Origin: Defluviitalea saccharophila
GTDB taxonomy: Bacteria; Bacillota; Clostridia; Lachnospirales; Defluviitaleaceae
Length of the DNA stretch: 64,000 nucleotides
Direction of reading: 5' to 3'
Assembly: GCF_038396635.1 (NCBI RefSeq)
Contig: NZ_CP121687.1
Span: 744,001 to 808,000 of the forward strand
In this document: positions 40,537 through 49,083 of the stretch, piece after piece
Layout: the number at the start of each line of letters is the position of its first letter
Numbering within the stretch: position 1 is the first letter of the stretch
Program-made: the position numbers and the translations under genes
The notes under the pieces: generated by a model
The model's input: the letters and a program-made list of their open reading frames with translations, nothing else
Database searches by the model: none
Told to the model about the DNA's origin: nothing

Positions 40537-42474
40537 TTATTCTATTGAGTTGTCAAGCCCTTGTATATCAATTTTTTTAGATGCTATTTCTTCTTTGATT
40601 TTTTCGATAAAATCAACTAAGGCTTGAGGACCTTCATCACCTTTTGCACGGCTTCTGACTGCAACTTTATTTTCTTCTTCCTCCTGTTGGCCGACAATAA
40701 GCATGTATGGTACTCTTTGAAGTCTTGCTTCTCTAATCTTATAACCGATTTTTTCAGCTCTATAGTCTGCTTCAACTTTTATGCCATTTTGCTCCAGTTG
40801 TTCTACTACACTTTCAGCGTAGTCATGATATTTTTCAGAAATAGGCAGAACCTTAACCTGCACTGGAGCAAGCCATGTTGGGAAAGCTCCTGCAAAATGT
40901 TCGATTAAGATTCCAATAAATCTTTCTATACTTCCGAATACTACTCTATGAATCATAACAGGACGATGTTTTTCTCCATCTTGTCCAACATACACTAAGT
41001 CAAAGCGTTCAGGCATTTGGAAATCTAATTGGATGGTTCCGCACTGCCATGTTCTTCCGAGACAGTCCTCTAAATGGAAGTCGATCTTAGGACCATAGAA
41101 TGCGCCATCGCCTTCGTTAACGATATAGTTATATCCTTTTTCTTCTAAAACTTCTCTTAATGCAGTAGTTGCTCTTTCCCAATCTTCATCGCTTCCCATA
41201 CTGTCTTCAGGTCTGGTGGAAAGTTCAACATGATACTTAAATCCAAAAACATTATAGAAGTCATCTATAAGATTAATTACATTCTTAATTTCTTCTTTAA
41301 TCTGCTCTGGCAGCATAAAGATATGGGCATCATCCTGTGTAAAATTGCGTACTCTCATAAGACCATGAAGCGCTCCGGATAATTCATGACGATGAACCAA
41401 TCCGAGCTCTGCCAGTCTAACAGGCAAATCTCTATAGGAATGCATCTTTGTTTTATAAACAAGCATACCGCCAGGACAGTTCATTGGCTTTACGGCATAA
41501 TCCAAATCATCAATTTTAGTTACATACATATTGTCTTTGTAGTGATCCCAGTGTCCTGAACGATGCCATAATTCTTGATTTAAAATGATAGGCGTATTAA
41601 TTTCTTTATACCCTGCTGCTTTATGTTTTTCTCTCCAATAATCTATTAATGTATTTCTAAGTTCCATTCCCTTTGGAAGGAAGAATGGGAATCCTGGGCC
41701 TTCTTCCATTAATGCAAAGAGCTCTAATTCTTTTCCAAGTTTTCTATGATCTCTTTTCTTAGCTTCTTCTAATTTATTGAGGTACTCATCTAGATCAGCT
41801 TTCTTAGGGAAAGAAGTTCCATAGATTCTTGAAAGCATTTTATTGTTTTCATTACCTCTCCAGTAAGCTCCTGCCACTGATAAAAGTTTAAAAGCTTTTA
41901 CCGGTTTTGTAGACATAAGGTGCGGTCCAGCACATAAATCCACAAATTCTCCTTGCTTATAAAAGGAGATAACAGAGTCTTCCGGAAGATCGTTGATTAA
42001 TTCAACTTTATAGTCTTCTCCTTTTTCCTCCATTAATTTAATTGCTTCATCCCTTGGCAGTTCAAATCTTTCAATTTGTAAATTTTCTTTTACAATATTC
42101 TTCATTTCTTTTTCGATTTTCTCCAAATCTTCAGGGCTAAATGCTTGTTCCGTATCGAAATCATAGTAAAATCCATCTTGAATAGAAGGACCAATGGCTA
42201 ATTTTACATTGGGGAACAATCTTTTTACAGCCTGAGCTAAGATATGGGATGTTGTATGATGAAAAGCACCTTTTCCTTCTTCGTCATTAAAGGTTAGAAT
42301 GCTTAATTCGCAATCCTCTGTAATGGGTGTTCGAAGATCTACCCTCTCATTATTAATAAGTCCTGCACAGGCAACCCTTGCTAAACCTTCACTTAAATCC
42401 TGTGCAACTTCAAGAACAGTTATACCTGATGAATATTCTTTTACAGTTCCGTCTTTTAATCTGATTTTAACCAA
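40537..42474 (-). CDS. thrS: Threonyl-tRNA synthetase
   Basis: 645 residues from a TTG start 8 bases after AAAGGAG. TGS domain (about 1-62), editing domain with H-H-T-T-S-H-I-L-A (about 72-80) and a C-x(3)-H motif in D-L-C-A-G-P-H, class II catalytic core with the zinc ligands M-N-C-P-G-G-M and motif 3 H-R-V-V-F-G-S-I-E-R-F, and a C-terminal anticodon domain. It charges tRNA-Thr. It is controlled by a T-box leader. Confidence 0.98.
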   Translation of the reverse strand: MVKIRLKDGTVKEYSSGITVLEVAQDLSEGLARVACAGLINNERVDLRTPITEDCELSILTFNDEEGKGAFHHTTSHILAQAVKRLFPNVKLAIGPSIQDGFYYDFDTEQAFSPEDLEKIEKEMKNIVKENLQIERFELPRDEAIKLMEEKGEDYKVELINDLPEDSVISFYKQGEFVDLCAGPHLMSTKPVKAFKLLSVAGAYWRGNENNKMLSRIYGTSFPKKADLDEYLNKLEEAKKRDHRKLGKELELFALMEEGPGFPFFLPKGMELRNTLIDYWREKHKAAGYKEINTPIILNQELWHRSGHWDHYKDNMYVTKIDDLDYAVKPMNCPGGMLVYKTKMHSYRDLPVRLAELGLVHRHELSGALHGLMRVRNFTQDDAHIFMLPEQIKEEIKNVINLIDDFYNVFGFKYHVELSTRPEDSMGSDEDWERATTALREVLEEKGYNYIVNEGDGAFYGPKIDFHLEDCLGRTWQCGTIQLDFQMPERFDLVYVGQDGEKHRPVMIHRVVFGSIERFIGILIEHFAGAFPTWLAPVQVKVLPISEKYHDYAESVVEQLEQNGIKVEADYRAEKIGYKIREARLQRVPYMLIVGQQEEEENKVAVRSRAKGDEGPQALVDFIEKIKEEIASKKIDIQGLDNSIE

Positions 42475-42522
42475 TTTCCATTCTCCTTTCGTATAATTAA
42501 ATTAAATATAAGTAAACAATAC

Positions 42523-42775
42523 AAAAAACTCCCGTCCTCTTCATTGCGAAAAGGGACGAGAGTATTACTTCTCCCGCGGTTCCACCCTTATTGTTTCATT
42601 GGAAACCACTTTAAATAACGATTATAACGGCATCACCGAACCGGATTAAGGTCTCTTAGAGGTGGTCTTCATCAAATTCCATTTAAAGATACTCTCAGCT
42701 ACTGTATCTTCTCTCTGTAAACTTCCCTTTGACTACTCTTCTCTTCATCGAGTTCACATTATATTAGTTTTTACA
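42523..42775 (-). promoter_or_regulatory. T-box riboswitch of thrS
   Basis: The T-box core AGGGTGGAACCGCGGGAG (42571-42588 on the complement) is exact. Upstream is a long Stem I region; downstream the terminator CTCTCGTCCC...GGACGGGAG with T run (42523-42563) can be replaced by an antiterminator containing the T-box. Uncharged tRNA binding permits read-through. A candidate ACC threonine specifier occurs in GAAGACCACC (about 42661-42670), not proven. Confidence 0.93.
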
Positions 42776-42803
42776 ATTATAACATCTTCACATATTTTGT
42801 CAA
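42776..42803 (-). promoter_or_regulatory. thrS promoter
   Basis: TTGACA (42798-42803), 16-base spacer, TATAAT (42776-42781), just before the T-box leader. Confidence 0.8.
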
Positions 42804-42829
42804 GAAGTCAAATTTTTATACACAATTAC

Positions 42830-43732
42830 TTAATTAATTTCATTGGAGTTTAAACAAAATTCACATTTAGGACAAAGGGTTACTTTGCCTTGAAAAATGC
42901 TGCTTATGGTTTCAATAAGGGGTTTGTTTTGTATCGCTTCATAATGATGAATGATTATTTGTCTCGGTGCAATAGTAATAAGTGCACTGACAAGTAAATC
43001 ATCATAGTTAATTTCTTTATCGCTAAAATCTTGTTTGAATTCCTCTTTGCATCGTTCTGTGATGTCGTTTTTATCTTTGTCATAAATTTTAAAGCGACCT
43101 TCTTTAATGCCCACAATGTGGATAATTTCCTCTTTCATTTCTTGTACATCTACAAAATACTTTAATAATCTTAAGAACTCTTTGTATTCTTTTTGTGTTT
43201 CATATTCGCTGACTATATGGCTAACAACCATTTCTAATCTTTCTCTATACTCTTTTAAACGAAATAGTATAAACCCTTCTAATAAAAATTCATTGCTGTC
43301 TTCAAAAAAGTCCATAAGACAATCCATAATTTCTTTTCTATAAGAATAGTTTAAAGCCCGTGCATCTTCATTATTTTCTTTTTCGTAAAAAAACGTTCTG
43401 ACCATTTCAAGTATTTTGAGCCGTTCAAGAGATGAATATTTGAGATATTTCACTTCTAGAATTTCTTTGACAATCTCAAAGCGAATACAATCTAATATAA
43501 GATTTGTCAAAGCACTGCTTGCATAGAGCTTTAGTGCATCACTGAAAAAAAAGTTGTAGTTTTTTGCTAAAACATCATCGTCAATTTCAAAATATAAAAA
43601 ATTGATGTCCCCTCTTCTTGAAATAGTATAGGTGGGAATTAAAGCTTTCGGTGTTATCTTATTAAATTCTAAAGTAATATACTCTTTAATTTTATTTATT
43701 TGTGTATACGCCCCTATGGTAAGCACTATCAT
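42830..43732 (-). CDS. ytxC: Putative sporulation protein YtxC
   Basis: 300 residues, soluble and mostly helical, with a C-terminal C-P-K-C-E-F-C cysteine cluster. It is recognised as YtxC-like from its overall pattern (K-N-Y-N-F-F-F-S-D-A, L-I-T-I-A-P-R-Q-I-I-I-H) and from its place upstream of thrS, as in B. subtilis. Its biochemical role is not known. The ATG overlaps the stop of a 7-codon upstream frame that has the better ribosome-binding site, so translation may be coupled. Confidence 0.8.
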   Translation of the reverse strand: MIVLTIGAYTQINKIKEYITLEFNKITPKALIPTYTISRRGDINFLYFEIDDDVLAKNYNFFFSDALKLYASSALTNLILDCIRFEIVKEILEVKYLKYSSLERLKILEMVRTFFYEKENNEDARALNYSYRKEIMDCLMDFFEDSNEFLLEGFILFRLKEYRERLEMVVSHIVSEYETQKEYKEFLRLLKYFVDVQEMKEEIIHIVGIKEGRFKIYDKDKNDITERCKEEFKQDFSDKEINYDDLLVSALITIAPRQIIIHHYEAIQNKPLIETISSIFQGKVTLCPKCEFCLNSNEIN

Positions 43733-43752
43733 AAATGGTCACTCGCTTTCAT
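43729..43752 (-). CDS. Possible 7-residue leader peptide before ytxC
   Basis: GGGAGG sits 7 bases before this ATG; the frame reads M-K-A-S-D-H-L and stops in an ATGA overlap with the ytxC start. ytxC itself has no closer ribosome-binding site. It could equally indicate a frame error at the ytxC 5' end. Confidence 0.35.
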   Translation of the reverse strand: MKASDHL

Positions 43753-43811
43753 AAGAATTCCTCCCACCTAGATGCCAAGGTTACTTTCATACTGAGGTAC
43801 TCTATCGTTTA

Positions 43812-43838
43812 TAGTATATGCAATAACAAAACATGGGT
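43812..43838 (-). promoter_or_regulatory. Possible mother-cell promoter of ytxC
   Basis: On the minus strand AC-N16-CATATACTA matches the sigma-K type AC-N16/17-CATANNNTA and lies about 80 bases before ytxC. Consistent with a sporulation gene but unproven. Confidence 0.4.
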
Positions 43839-43930
43839 TACATTGTCCTTATAGATTTGGAAAAGTCACCATTGTACTTCTTTCCTTGTTATACATAGTT
43901 TATTTTACCACATATGATAAATAAGAACAA

Positions 43931-44806
43931 TTATCGAGTTAATTCATCAATAATCTTTTGTAAATCAGTATCCTCAAAAATATAACTTTTATTACAAAAA
44001 TGACACTTTAATTCTGCTTTATGATCTTGCTCCAATATCTCCTTCAGATCCTTTAGCCCAATACTAATAAGTGCCTTTTCCACTCTTTCTCTGGAACAAT
44101 TACAATGAAATCTTACAGGAATCTTATCCATTACTATAATATCTCCCAATAAGAGCTTAAGTATGTCTTCCGGTTGTTTTCCTTCTTCTAAAAGCTGAGT
44201 AACGGATGCAATACTTTTTAATCTGTTTTCCAAGTTTTGAATGGTATCGTCTTCCGCTTCAGGCAGAAGCTGAACAATAAAGCCTCCTGCCTGTTTAATT
44301 GAATAATCCCTGTCAACCAATACACCAAGAGCAACGGCTGATGGAGTCTGTTCAGAGTTTGCAAAATAATAAGTCAGATCTTCTGCAATTTCTCCCGAAA
44401 CCAAATTAATCTGGCCCACGTAAGGTTCTTTTAAACCTAAATCCTTAATTACCGTAAGAGTACCTTCCCCTACAGCTCTGCTTACATCTAATTTTCCAAT
44501 AGAATTCAAAGGAAGATCTACGATGGAATTATAGGGATAACCCTTAACATTTCCCTGCATATCAGCAGTCACAACAATTCCCTGCAGCGGACCATTCCCC
44601 TTTATTTGAAGAGTAATGATATCCTTCTCTCCTTTTAACATTTGTCCCATCATAGCTGCTGCAGTTAAAAGCCTGCCTAGAGCAGCCGATACAACAGGAC
44701 TTGTCCCATGAATCTTGCTTGCTTCGTCAACAAGATGTGTCGTTACTGCCCCAAAAGCACGAATTTGTTTCTTGGCATCGGTTGCGCGAATAATATAATC
44801 TTCCAT
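43931..44806 (-). CDS. hslO: Redox-regulated chaperone Hsp33
   Basis: 291 residues. Substrate-binding N-domain with A-L-G-R-L-L-T-A-A and G-x-G-P-L-Q-G, and the C-terminal zinc switch C-N-C-S...C-H-F-C (about 237-270). Oxidation releases zinc and activates holdase activity. AGGAGGT precedes the ATG. It follows a methyltransferase gene by 18 bases, forming a two-gene operon. Confidence 0.97.
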   Translation of the reverse strand: MEDYIIRATDAKKQIRAFGAVTTHLVDEASKIHGTSPVVSAALGRLLTAAAMMGQMLKGEKDIITLQIKGNGPLQGIVVTADMQGNVKGYPYNSIVDLPLNSIGKLDVSRAVGEGTLTVIKDLGLKEPYVGQINLVSGEIAEDLTYYFANSEQTPSAVALGVLVDRDYSIKQAGGFIVQLLPEAEDDTIQNLENRLKSIASVTQLLEEGKQPEDILKLLLGDIIVMDKIPVRFHCNCSRERVEKALISIGLKDLKEILEQDHKAELKCHFCNKSYIFEDTDLQKIIDELTR

Positions 44807-44824
44807 TATTTAACCTCCTGTTAA

Positions 44825-45583
44825 TTACTTCCCTTTTTCTCTTGCAACAAAGTAAAGCCTCTCGCTATTTTCTTTTGGAGCTTCAAAGGTATATGCATCA
44901 TATACAGCTAAAAACTCCATTCCTGCCTCTTTGATCAAAAGCATTATTTCTTCTATAGAATACATTTTTTCATAATGAATTTCTTCAAACTTTGAATAAT
45001 ATTCTGTACCTGGCTGTTTAACGAAAAGAGTAAGCTGATATTCGTTAATCCCGTCTTCTTCACTATAATAATTATCCCATATATAAGAAGCCTCATCTAA
45101 ATTCTCTGCAAAAGTATTTTCGCCTAATATGTATTTATACTTATACTCCGTATTAAGATCAAAGATAAAAAGTCCTTTGGGATTGAGATAATTATTTACC
45201 CATTTGAAGGTTTGAAGCAGTCCTTCTCGGTCTGTAATATAATTTAAACTGTCACATACACTAATAATGCAATCAACTGTTCCGTATAATTCAAATTCTC
45301 TCATATCCTGAAGAAGGTATAATATATCAACATTATTCTTAAGTGCCTTTTCTCTCGCTATTGAAAGCATATTTTCCGATGCATCAATGCCAATCATCTC
45401 AATGCCTTTTTGAGCAAGAAGAGTCGTTATATTACCTGTTCCACAGCCTAATTCCGCTATCAGTTTGGGCGTACAATCAAATTTTCTCCAAATCTCCTCA
45501 ATGTATTCAACCCACTCATCATATTGGACTTCTCTCATGAATAAATCATAAACCTGAGCAAAACTCTGATATGCTTCCACCAT
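44825..45583 (-). CDS. Class I SAM-dependent methyltransferase
   Basis: 252 residues. Motif I A-E-L-G-C-G-T-G-N-I-T (about 43-53), acidic loop G-I-D-A-S-E-N-M and motif IV D-C-I-I-S-V-C-D-S-L-N-Y. The N-terminal Y-x-x-F-A-Q-V-Y-D-x-F-M is typical of the YqeM-like group of unknown substrate. It is co-transcribed with hslO. GGAAGGTG precedes the ATG. Confidence 0.85.
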   Translation of the reverse strand: MVEAYQSFAQVYDLFMREVQYDEWVEYIEEIWRKFDCTPKLIAELGCGTGNITTLLAQKGIEMIGIDASENMLSIAREKALKNNVDILYLLQDMREFELYGTVDCIISVCDSLNYITDREGLLQTFKWVNNYLNPKGLFIFDLNTEYKYKYILGENTFAENLDEASYIWDNYYSEEDGINEYQLTLFVKQPGTEYYSKFEEIHYEKMYSIEEIMLLIKEAGMEFLAVYDAYTFEAPKENSERLYFVAREKGK

Positions 45584-45652
45584 GTCACCTTCCCTATCCG
45601 GTGTTTGTCACCTTTTTTGCACTCAATTATTATAAAACAATGGTCAAAAATT

Positions 45653-45686
45653 GCAACAGGCCCAGAATTAATTCTGAGCCTGTTGT
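45653..45686 (-). terminator. Terminator overlapping the SASP stop
   Basis: CAACAGGCTCAGAAT/ATTCTGGGCCTGTTG, an imperfect 15-bp stem whose loop contains the SASP stop codon. Confidence 0.75.
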
Positions 45687-45871
45687 TTCATTTCTTTTTT
45701 TCTTTTAGTCATCAAGCCGCCAATGCGACCTGTTTCCTTTGCAGTTAAGGACTTCCATCCACCTTCTTTAACCTTGTCCAACAAACCGAGTTCGGATGCA
45801 ATTTCATATTTAAGTTTATCATCTTCAGTCATAGGCTTATTTTTCTTCGTTTGTTTCGTACCCTTACTCAT
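45668..45871 (-). CDS. Alpha/beta-type small acid-soluble spore protein
   Basis: 67 residues from the ATG after AAGGAGTG; an upstream in-frame extension crosses a promoter region and is not used. The signature K-Y-E-I-A-S-E-L-G-L-L (about 22-32), G-G-W-K-S-L-T-A-K-E-T-G-R-I-G-G-L-M-T-K-R (38-58) matches DNA-binding SASPs, with the germination-protease site in E-I-A. SASPs coat spore DNA and protect it from UV. The T-K-Q-T-K-K-N-K N-terminus is lysine-rich, as in the SspF-like/clostridial group. Confidence 0.88.
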   Translation of the reverse strand: MSKGTKQTKKNKPMTEDDKLKYEIASELGLLDKVKEGGWKSLTAKETGRIGGLMTKRKKEMKQQAQN

Positions 45872-45953
45872 CTCATCACTCCTTACATTAAGAAGTATGT
45901 ATAGGTCTCCAGCAAAATATACATAATAATAAGAAAATATTTTCGAAAAATAT

Positions 45954-45982
45954 TTGACATACGCACAATTGAATGATATTAT
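45954..45982 (+). promoter_or_regulatory. Promoter of the asd-dapA-dapB operon
   Basis: TTGACA (45954-45959), 17-base spacer, TATTAT (45977-45982), 23 bases before the lysine riboswitch. Confidence 0.85.
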
Positions 45983-46004
45983 ATATGAAACTTCATAAAT
46001 TTCC

Positions 46005-46200
46005 CAAGATAGAGGCGCATTTTTCAAGAGTATATATATGGATGTATGTAGGTACAAGTGAAATATATAGAAAGGGGAAAATGCCGAAGGAGAAAAATCC
46101 CTGCAGTTTTTCGTCCTGGTTGTGTAGTGAATAACTGCATGACTGTCATCAATAATGTATAATTAATGATCATTAATTATACTGATGGAGAGCTATCTGT
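46005..46200 (+). promoter_or_regulatory. Lysine riboswitch (L-box)
   Basis: Conserved core segments occur in order: AGATAGAGGCGCAT, CAAGAGTA, GAAAGGGGAAAATGCCGAAGG, ACTGTCATC, ACTGATGGAGAGCTATCT. The first and last segments form P1. It is followed by a terminator at 46281-46307, so lysine should shut off asd, dapA and dapB. The ~480-base gap before asd is fully explained by promoter, aptamer and terminator. Confidence 0.93.
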
Positions 46201-46280
46201 TAAATGGTTTGTATTGTGCAGTATTATAGTATGCTGTTTGGAGTATGCTATTTGAGGCTATTTATACAATCGCATTCACA

Positions 46281-46307
46281 GTTGGCTAATGCCAGCTTTT
46301 TTATTTT
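46281..46307 (+). terminator. Riboswitch expression-platform terminator
   Basis: GTTGGC/GCCAGC with a TAAT loop followed by TTTTTTATTTT, 43 bases before the asd ATG. Confidence 0.8.
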
Positions 46308-46349
46308 CACTAAATATAAATGTTCTAATAAATTTAAGGAGGATTATTA

Positions 46350-47345
46350 ATGAAAAAAATTAATTTAGCTGTTGTAGGTGCTACTGGAATGGTTGGAAGA
46401 ACTTTTCTAAAAGTACTTGAAGAAAGAGATTTACCAATTGAAAATTTCTATCTTTTTGCTTCGGCTCGTTCCGCTGGCAGTAAAATGACTTTTAAAGGAA
46501 AAGAATACACTGTTGAAGAACTGACAGAAAACTCTTTCGATCGAGGAATCGATATCGCTTTATTTTCTGCAGGAGGTGGTACCAGTTTAAAATATGCGCC
46601 AATTGCTGCAAGCAAAGGCTGCGTTGTAGTGGACAATAGTTCTGCTTGGAGAATGGACCCTGAAGTACCTCTTGTTGTACCTGAAGTTAATCCTGAAGAT
46701 ATTAAGCTCAATAAAGGAATCATTGCTAATCCAAACTGTTCTACAATTCAGGCGGTTGTAGCATTAAAACCTTTACATGAATATTATACTATTAAACGCA
46801 TTGTGTATTCAACTTATCAAGCAGTTTCCGGTGCAGGAATGGGCGGCTGGACAGATCTTGAAGAAGGCTTAAAAGGAAATCCCCCAAAGAAATTCCCTCA
46901 TCCGATAGCAAATAACTGTCTTCCACATATAGATGTATTTACAGAAAACGGTTATACAAAAGAAGAAATTAAAATGATTCAAGAAACAAGAAAAATTCTT
47001 CATGACAGCAATCTAAAGATTACTGCAACAACCGTTCGTGTTCCTGTGTTTAACAGCCACAGCGAATCCATTAATGTTGAATTTGAAAAGCCTTTTGAAC
47101 TTAATGAATTAGTAGATATCTTGAAAAAAGCGCCTGGAGTAGTAGTACAGGATGATCCTGCAAATAATGTATATCCATTGGCTGCCAATGCTACTGGAAG
47201 AGATGAAGTGTTTGTTGGAAGAATTCGTAGGGATGAAAGTGTTGAAAGCGGAGTAAACCTTTGGGTTGTTGCTGATAACATCAGAAAAGGTGCTGCAGCT
47301 AATGCTGTTCAGATTGCTGAACTGTTAATTAAGGATATGCAATAA
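46350..47345 (+). CDS. asd: Aspartate-semialdehyde dehydrogenase
   Basis: 331 residues. NADP site V-V-G-A-T-G-M-V-G-R (about 8-17), active-site cysteine in I-A-N-P-N-C-S-T-I-Q and the catalytic His region R-V-P-V-F-N-S-H-S-E. It reduces aspartyl phosphate to aspartate semialdehyde. AAGGAGG precedes the ATG. First gene of the lysine-riboswitch operon; 15 bases to the dapA start. Confidence 0.98.
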   Translation: MKKINLAVVGATGMVGRTFLKVLEERDLPIENFYLFASARSAGSKMTFKGKEYTVEELTENSFDRGIDIALFSAGGGTSLKYAPIAASKGCVVVDNSSAWRMDPEVPLVVPEVNPEDIKLNKGIIANPNCSTIQAVVALKPLHEYYTIKRIVYSTYQAVSGAGMGGWTDLEEGLKGNPPKKFPHPIANNCLPHIDVFTENGYTKEEIKMIQETRKILHDSNLKITATTVRVPVFNSHSESINVEFEKPFELNELVDILKKAPGVVVQDDPANNVYPLAANATGRDEVFVGRIRRDESVESGVNLWVVADNIRKGAAANAVQIAELLIKDMQ

Positions 47346-47360
47346 GAAAGGATGGTTCAT

Positions 47361-48245
47361 ATGGAGATTTTCAGAGGTTCTGGCGTTGCAATCGTTACCC
47401 CTTTCAAAGAAAACGGCGATATTAATTTTGAACTTCTCGGAGACCTTATAGAATTTCAAATTCAAAATCAAACAGATAGTATCATTATTTGTGGTACCAC
47501 AGGAGAATCTTCTACTTTAAATGACCATGATCATTTAGAATGTATTAGATATGCTGTGGATAAGGTTAACAAACGGGTTCCCGTTATAGCCGGAACAGGC
47601 AGTAATGATACTGAACACGGTGTATTTTTAACCAAAAAAGCGAAAGAATTCGGTGCGGATGCATGCCTTTTAGTGACTCCGTATTATAATAAAACCACTC
47701 AAAAAGGATTAATCGAGCATTATACTTACATTGCTAAAAAAGTAGATATACCTCTTGTATTATATAATGTTCCTTCAAGAACCGGTTTGAATATAGCTCC
47801 AAAAACCGCCTTTGAATTATCCAAAATAGATACGATTGTTGCGATTAAAGAAGCCAGCGGCAATATATCTCAGGTTGCAGAAATAATTAATTTATGCGGA
47901 GACAATCTGGATGTATACTCTGGAAACGACGATCAAATCGTTCCTATTCTTTCCCTTGGAGGAAAAGGTGTTATATCCGTTCTTGCAAACATAGCACCAA
48001 AACAAACCCATGATATGGTTCAATACTATTTAGATGGTAATATTGAAGAAAGCAGAAAGATTCAAATTCAAATGATTCCTTTAATAAAAGCTCTATTTTG
48101 CGAAGTCAATCCTATTCCTGTTAAGGCAGCTTTAGAACTTATGGGATATCCTGTTGGTACCTGCAGAATGCCTCTTACTTCTATAGAAGATGCTAATTTG
48201 GAACTACTGAAAAAAGAAATGAGAAACGTAGGATTACTTGGGTAG
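47361..48245 (+). CDS. dapA: 4-hydroxy-tetrahydrodipicolinate synthase
   Basis: 294 residues from the ATG at 47361; an ATG three codons earlier lies one base from the AAAGG site. Class I aldolase barrel: G-T-T-G-E-S-S-T-L (about 42-50), Y-N-V-P-S-R-T-G, Schiff-base Lys in A-I-K-E-A-S-G. It condenses pyruvate with aspartate semialdehyde, the branch point to lysine, diaminopimelate and dipicolinate. Confidence 0.97.
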   Translation: MEIFRGSGVAIVTPFKENGDINFELLGDLIEFQIQNQTDSIIICGTTGESSTLNDHDHLECIRYAVDKVNKRVPVIAGTGSNDTEHGVFLTKKAKEFGADACLLVTPYYNKTTQKGLIEHYTYIAKKVDIPLVLYNVPSRTGLNIAPKTAFELSKIDTIVAIKEASGNISQVAEIINLCGDNLDVYSGNDDQIVPILSLGGKGVISVLANIAPKQTHDMVQYYLDGNIEESRKIQIQMIPLIKALFCEVNPIPVKAALELMGYPVGTCRMPLTSIEDANLELLKKEMRNVGLLG

Positions 48246-48249
48246 ACTA

Positions 48250-48283
48250 AAAAGTGCAGAGGTATTTCCCCTGCACTTTTTTC
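48250..48283 (+). terminator. Intra-operon hairpin between dapA and dapB
   Basis: AAGTGCAG/CTGCACTT with a T6 run, immediately before the dapB ribosome-binding site. It should lower dapB expression relative to asd and dapA unless read through. Confidence 0.7.
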
Positions 48284-48298
48284 GAAAGGAGATTAAAT

Positions 48299-49057
48299 AT
48301 GATAAAAATAATTATGCACGGCTGTAACGGAAAAATGGGTCAAGTAATTTCTTCATTGGTGGAAGACAATGAAGACAGTATGATAGCAGCTGGAATTGAT
48401 CCAAATGTAAACAAATCTAATCCTTATCCTGTTTTTAGCAAAATAAATGATTGTGATATTGATGCGGATGTCATCATTGATTTTTCAACTGCAACGGCAG
48501 TCAAACCTCTGTTGGACTATGCCCTTGAAAGACAACTCCCAGTGGTTGTATGTACTACAGGATTGTCAGAAGATATCATAGACTTTATAAAAAAATCATC
48601 CACAAAAATACCTATATTCTTTTCTGCAAATATGTCCCTCGGAATTAATTTATTAATCAGCCTTGTAAAACGTGCATCCGAGATACTGTCCGATGCGAAT
48701 TTCGATATTGAAATTATTGAAAAACACCACAATCAAAAAATTGATGCTCCCAGTGGAACAGCTCTAGCTTTAGCAGATGCCATCAACGAGGCATTAGACA
48801 ATCAATACACTTATAAATATGATAGACACAGCGAGCGCAAAAAACGAGAAAAGAAAGAAATCGGTATCCATGCCATAAGAGGCGGTACGATCGTAGGCGA
48901 ACATTCCGTCATTTTTGCCGGTAAGGATGAAATCATTGAATTAAATCATACGGCAATGTCAAAAGAAGTGTTTGCGGTAGGTGCCCTAAAAGCGGCAAAA
49001 TTCCTGGCTGGCAAAGCACCCGGATTATATAATATGGATAATCTTATTAACGAATAA
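48299..49057 (+). CDS. dapB: 4-hydroxy-tetrahydrodipicolinate reductase
   Basis: 252 residues from the ATG after AAAGGAGA; an earlier in-frame ATG is in the terminator hairpin. NAD(P) site H-G-C-N-G-K-M-G-Q (about 6-14), catalytic E-K-H-H-N-Q-K-I-D-A-P-S-G-T-A and R-G-G-T-I-V-G-E-H. It makes tetrahydrodipicolinate from the DapA product. Confidence 0.97.
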   Translation: MIKIIMHGCNGKMGQVISSLVEDNEDSMIAAGIDPNVNKSNPYPVFSKINDCDIDADVIIDFSTATAVKPLLDYALERQLPVVVCTTGLSEDIIDFIKKSSTKIPIFFSANMSLGINLLISLVKRASEILSDANFDIEIIEKHHNQKIDAPSGTALALADAINEALDNQYTYKYDRHSERKKREKKEIGIHAIRGGTIVGEHSVIFAGKDEIIELNHTAMSKEVFAVGALKAAKFLAGKAPGLYNMDNLINE

Positions 49058-49083
49058 AGGAACGCCTGCTGGCGTTCCTTTAA
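49057..49083. terminator. Bidirectional terminator
   Basis: AAAGGAACGCC/GGCGTTCCTTT with a TGCT loop, between convergent dapB and cobO. Confidence 0.85.
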
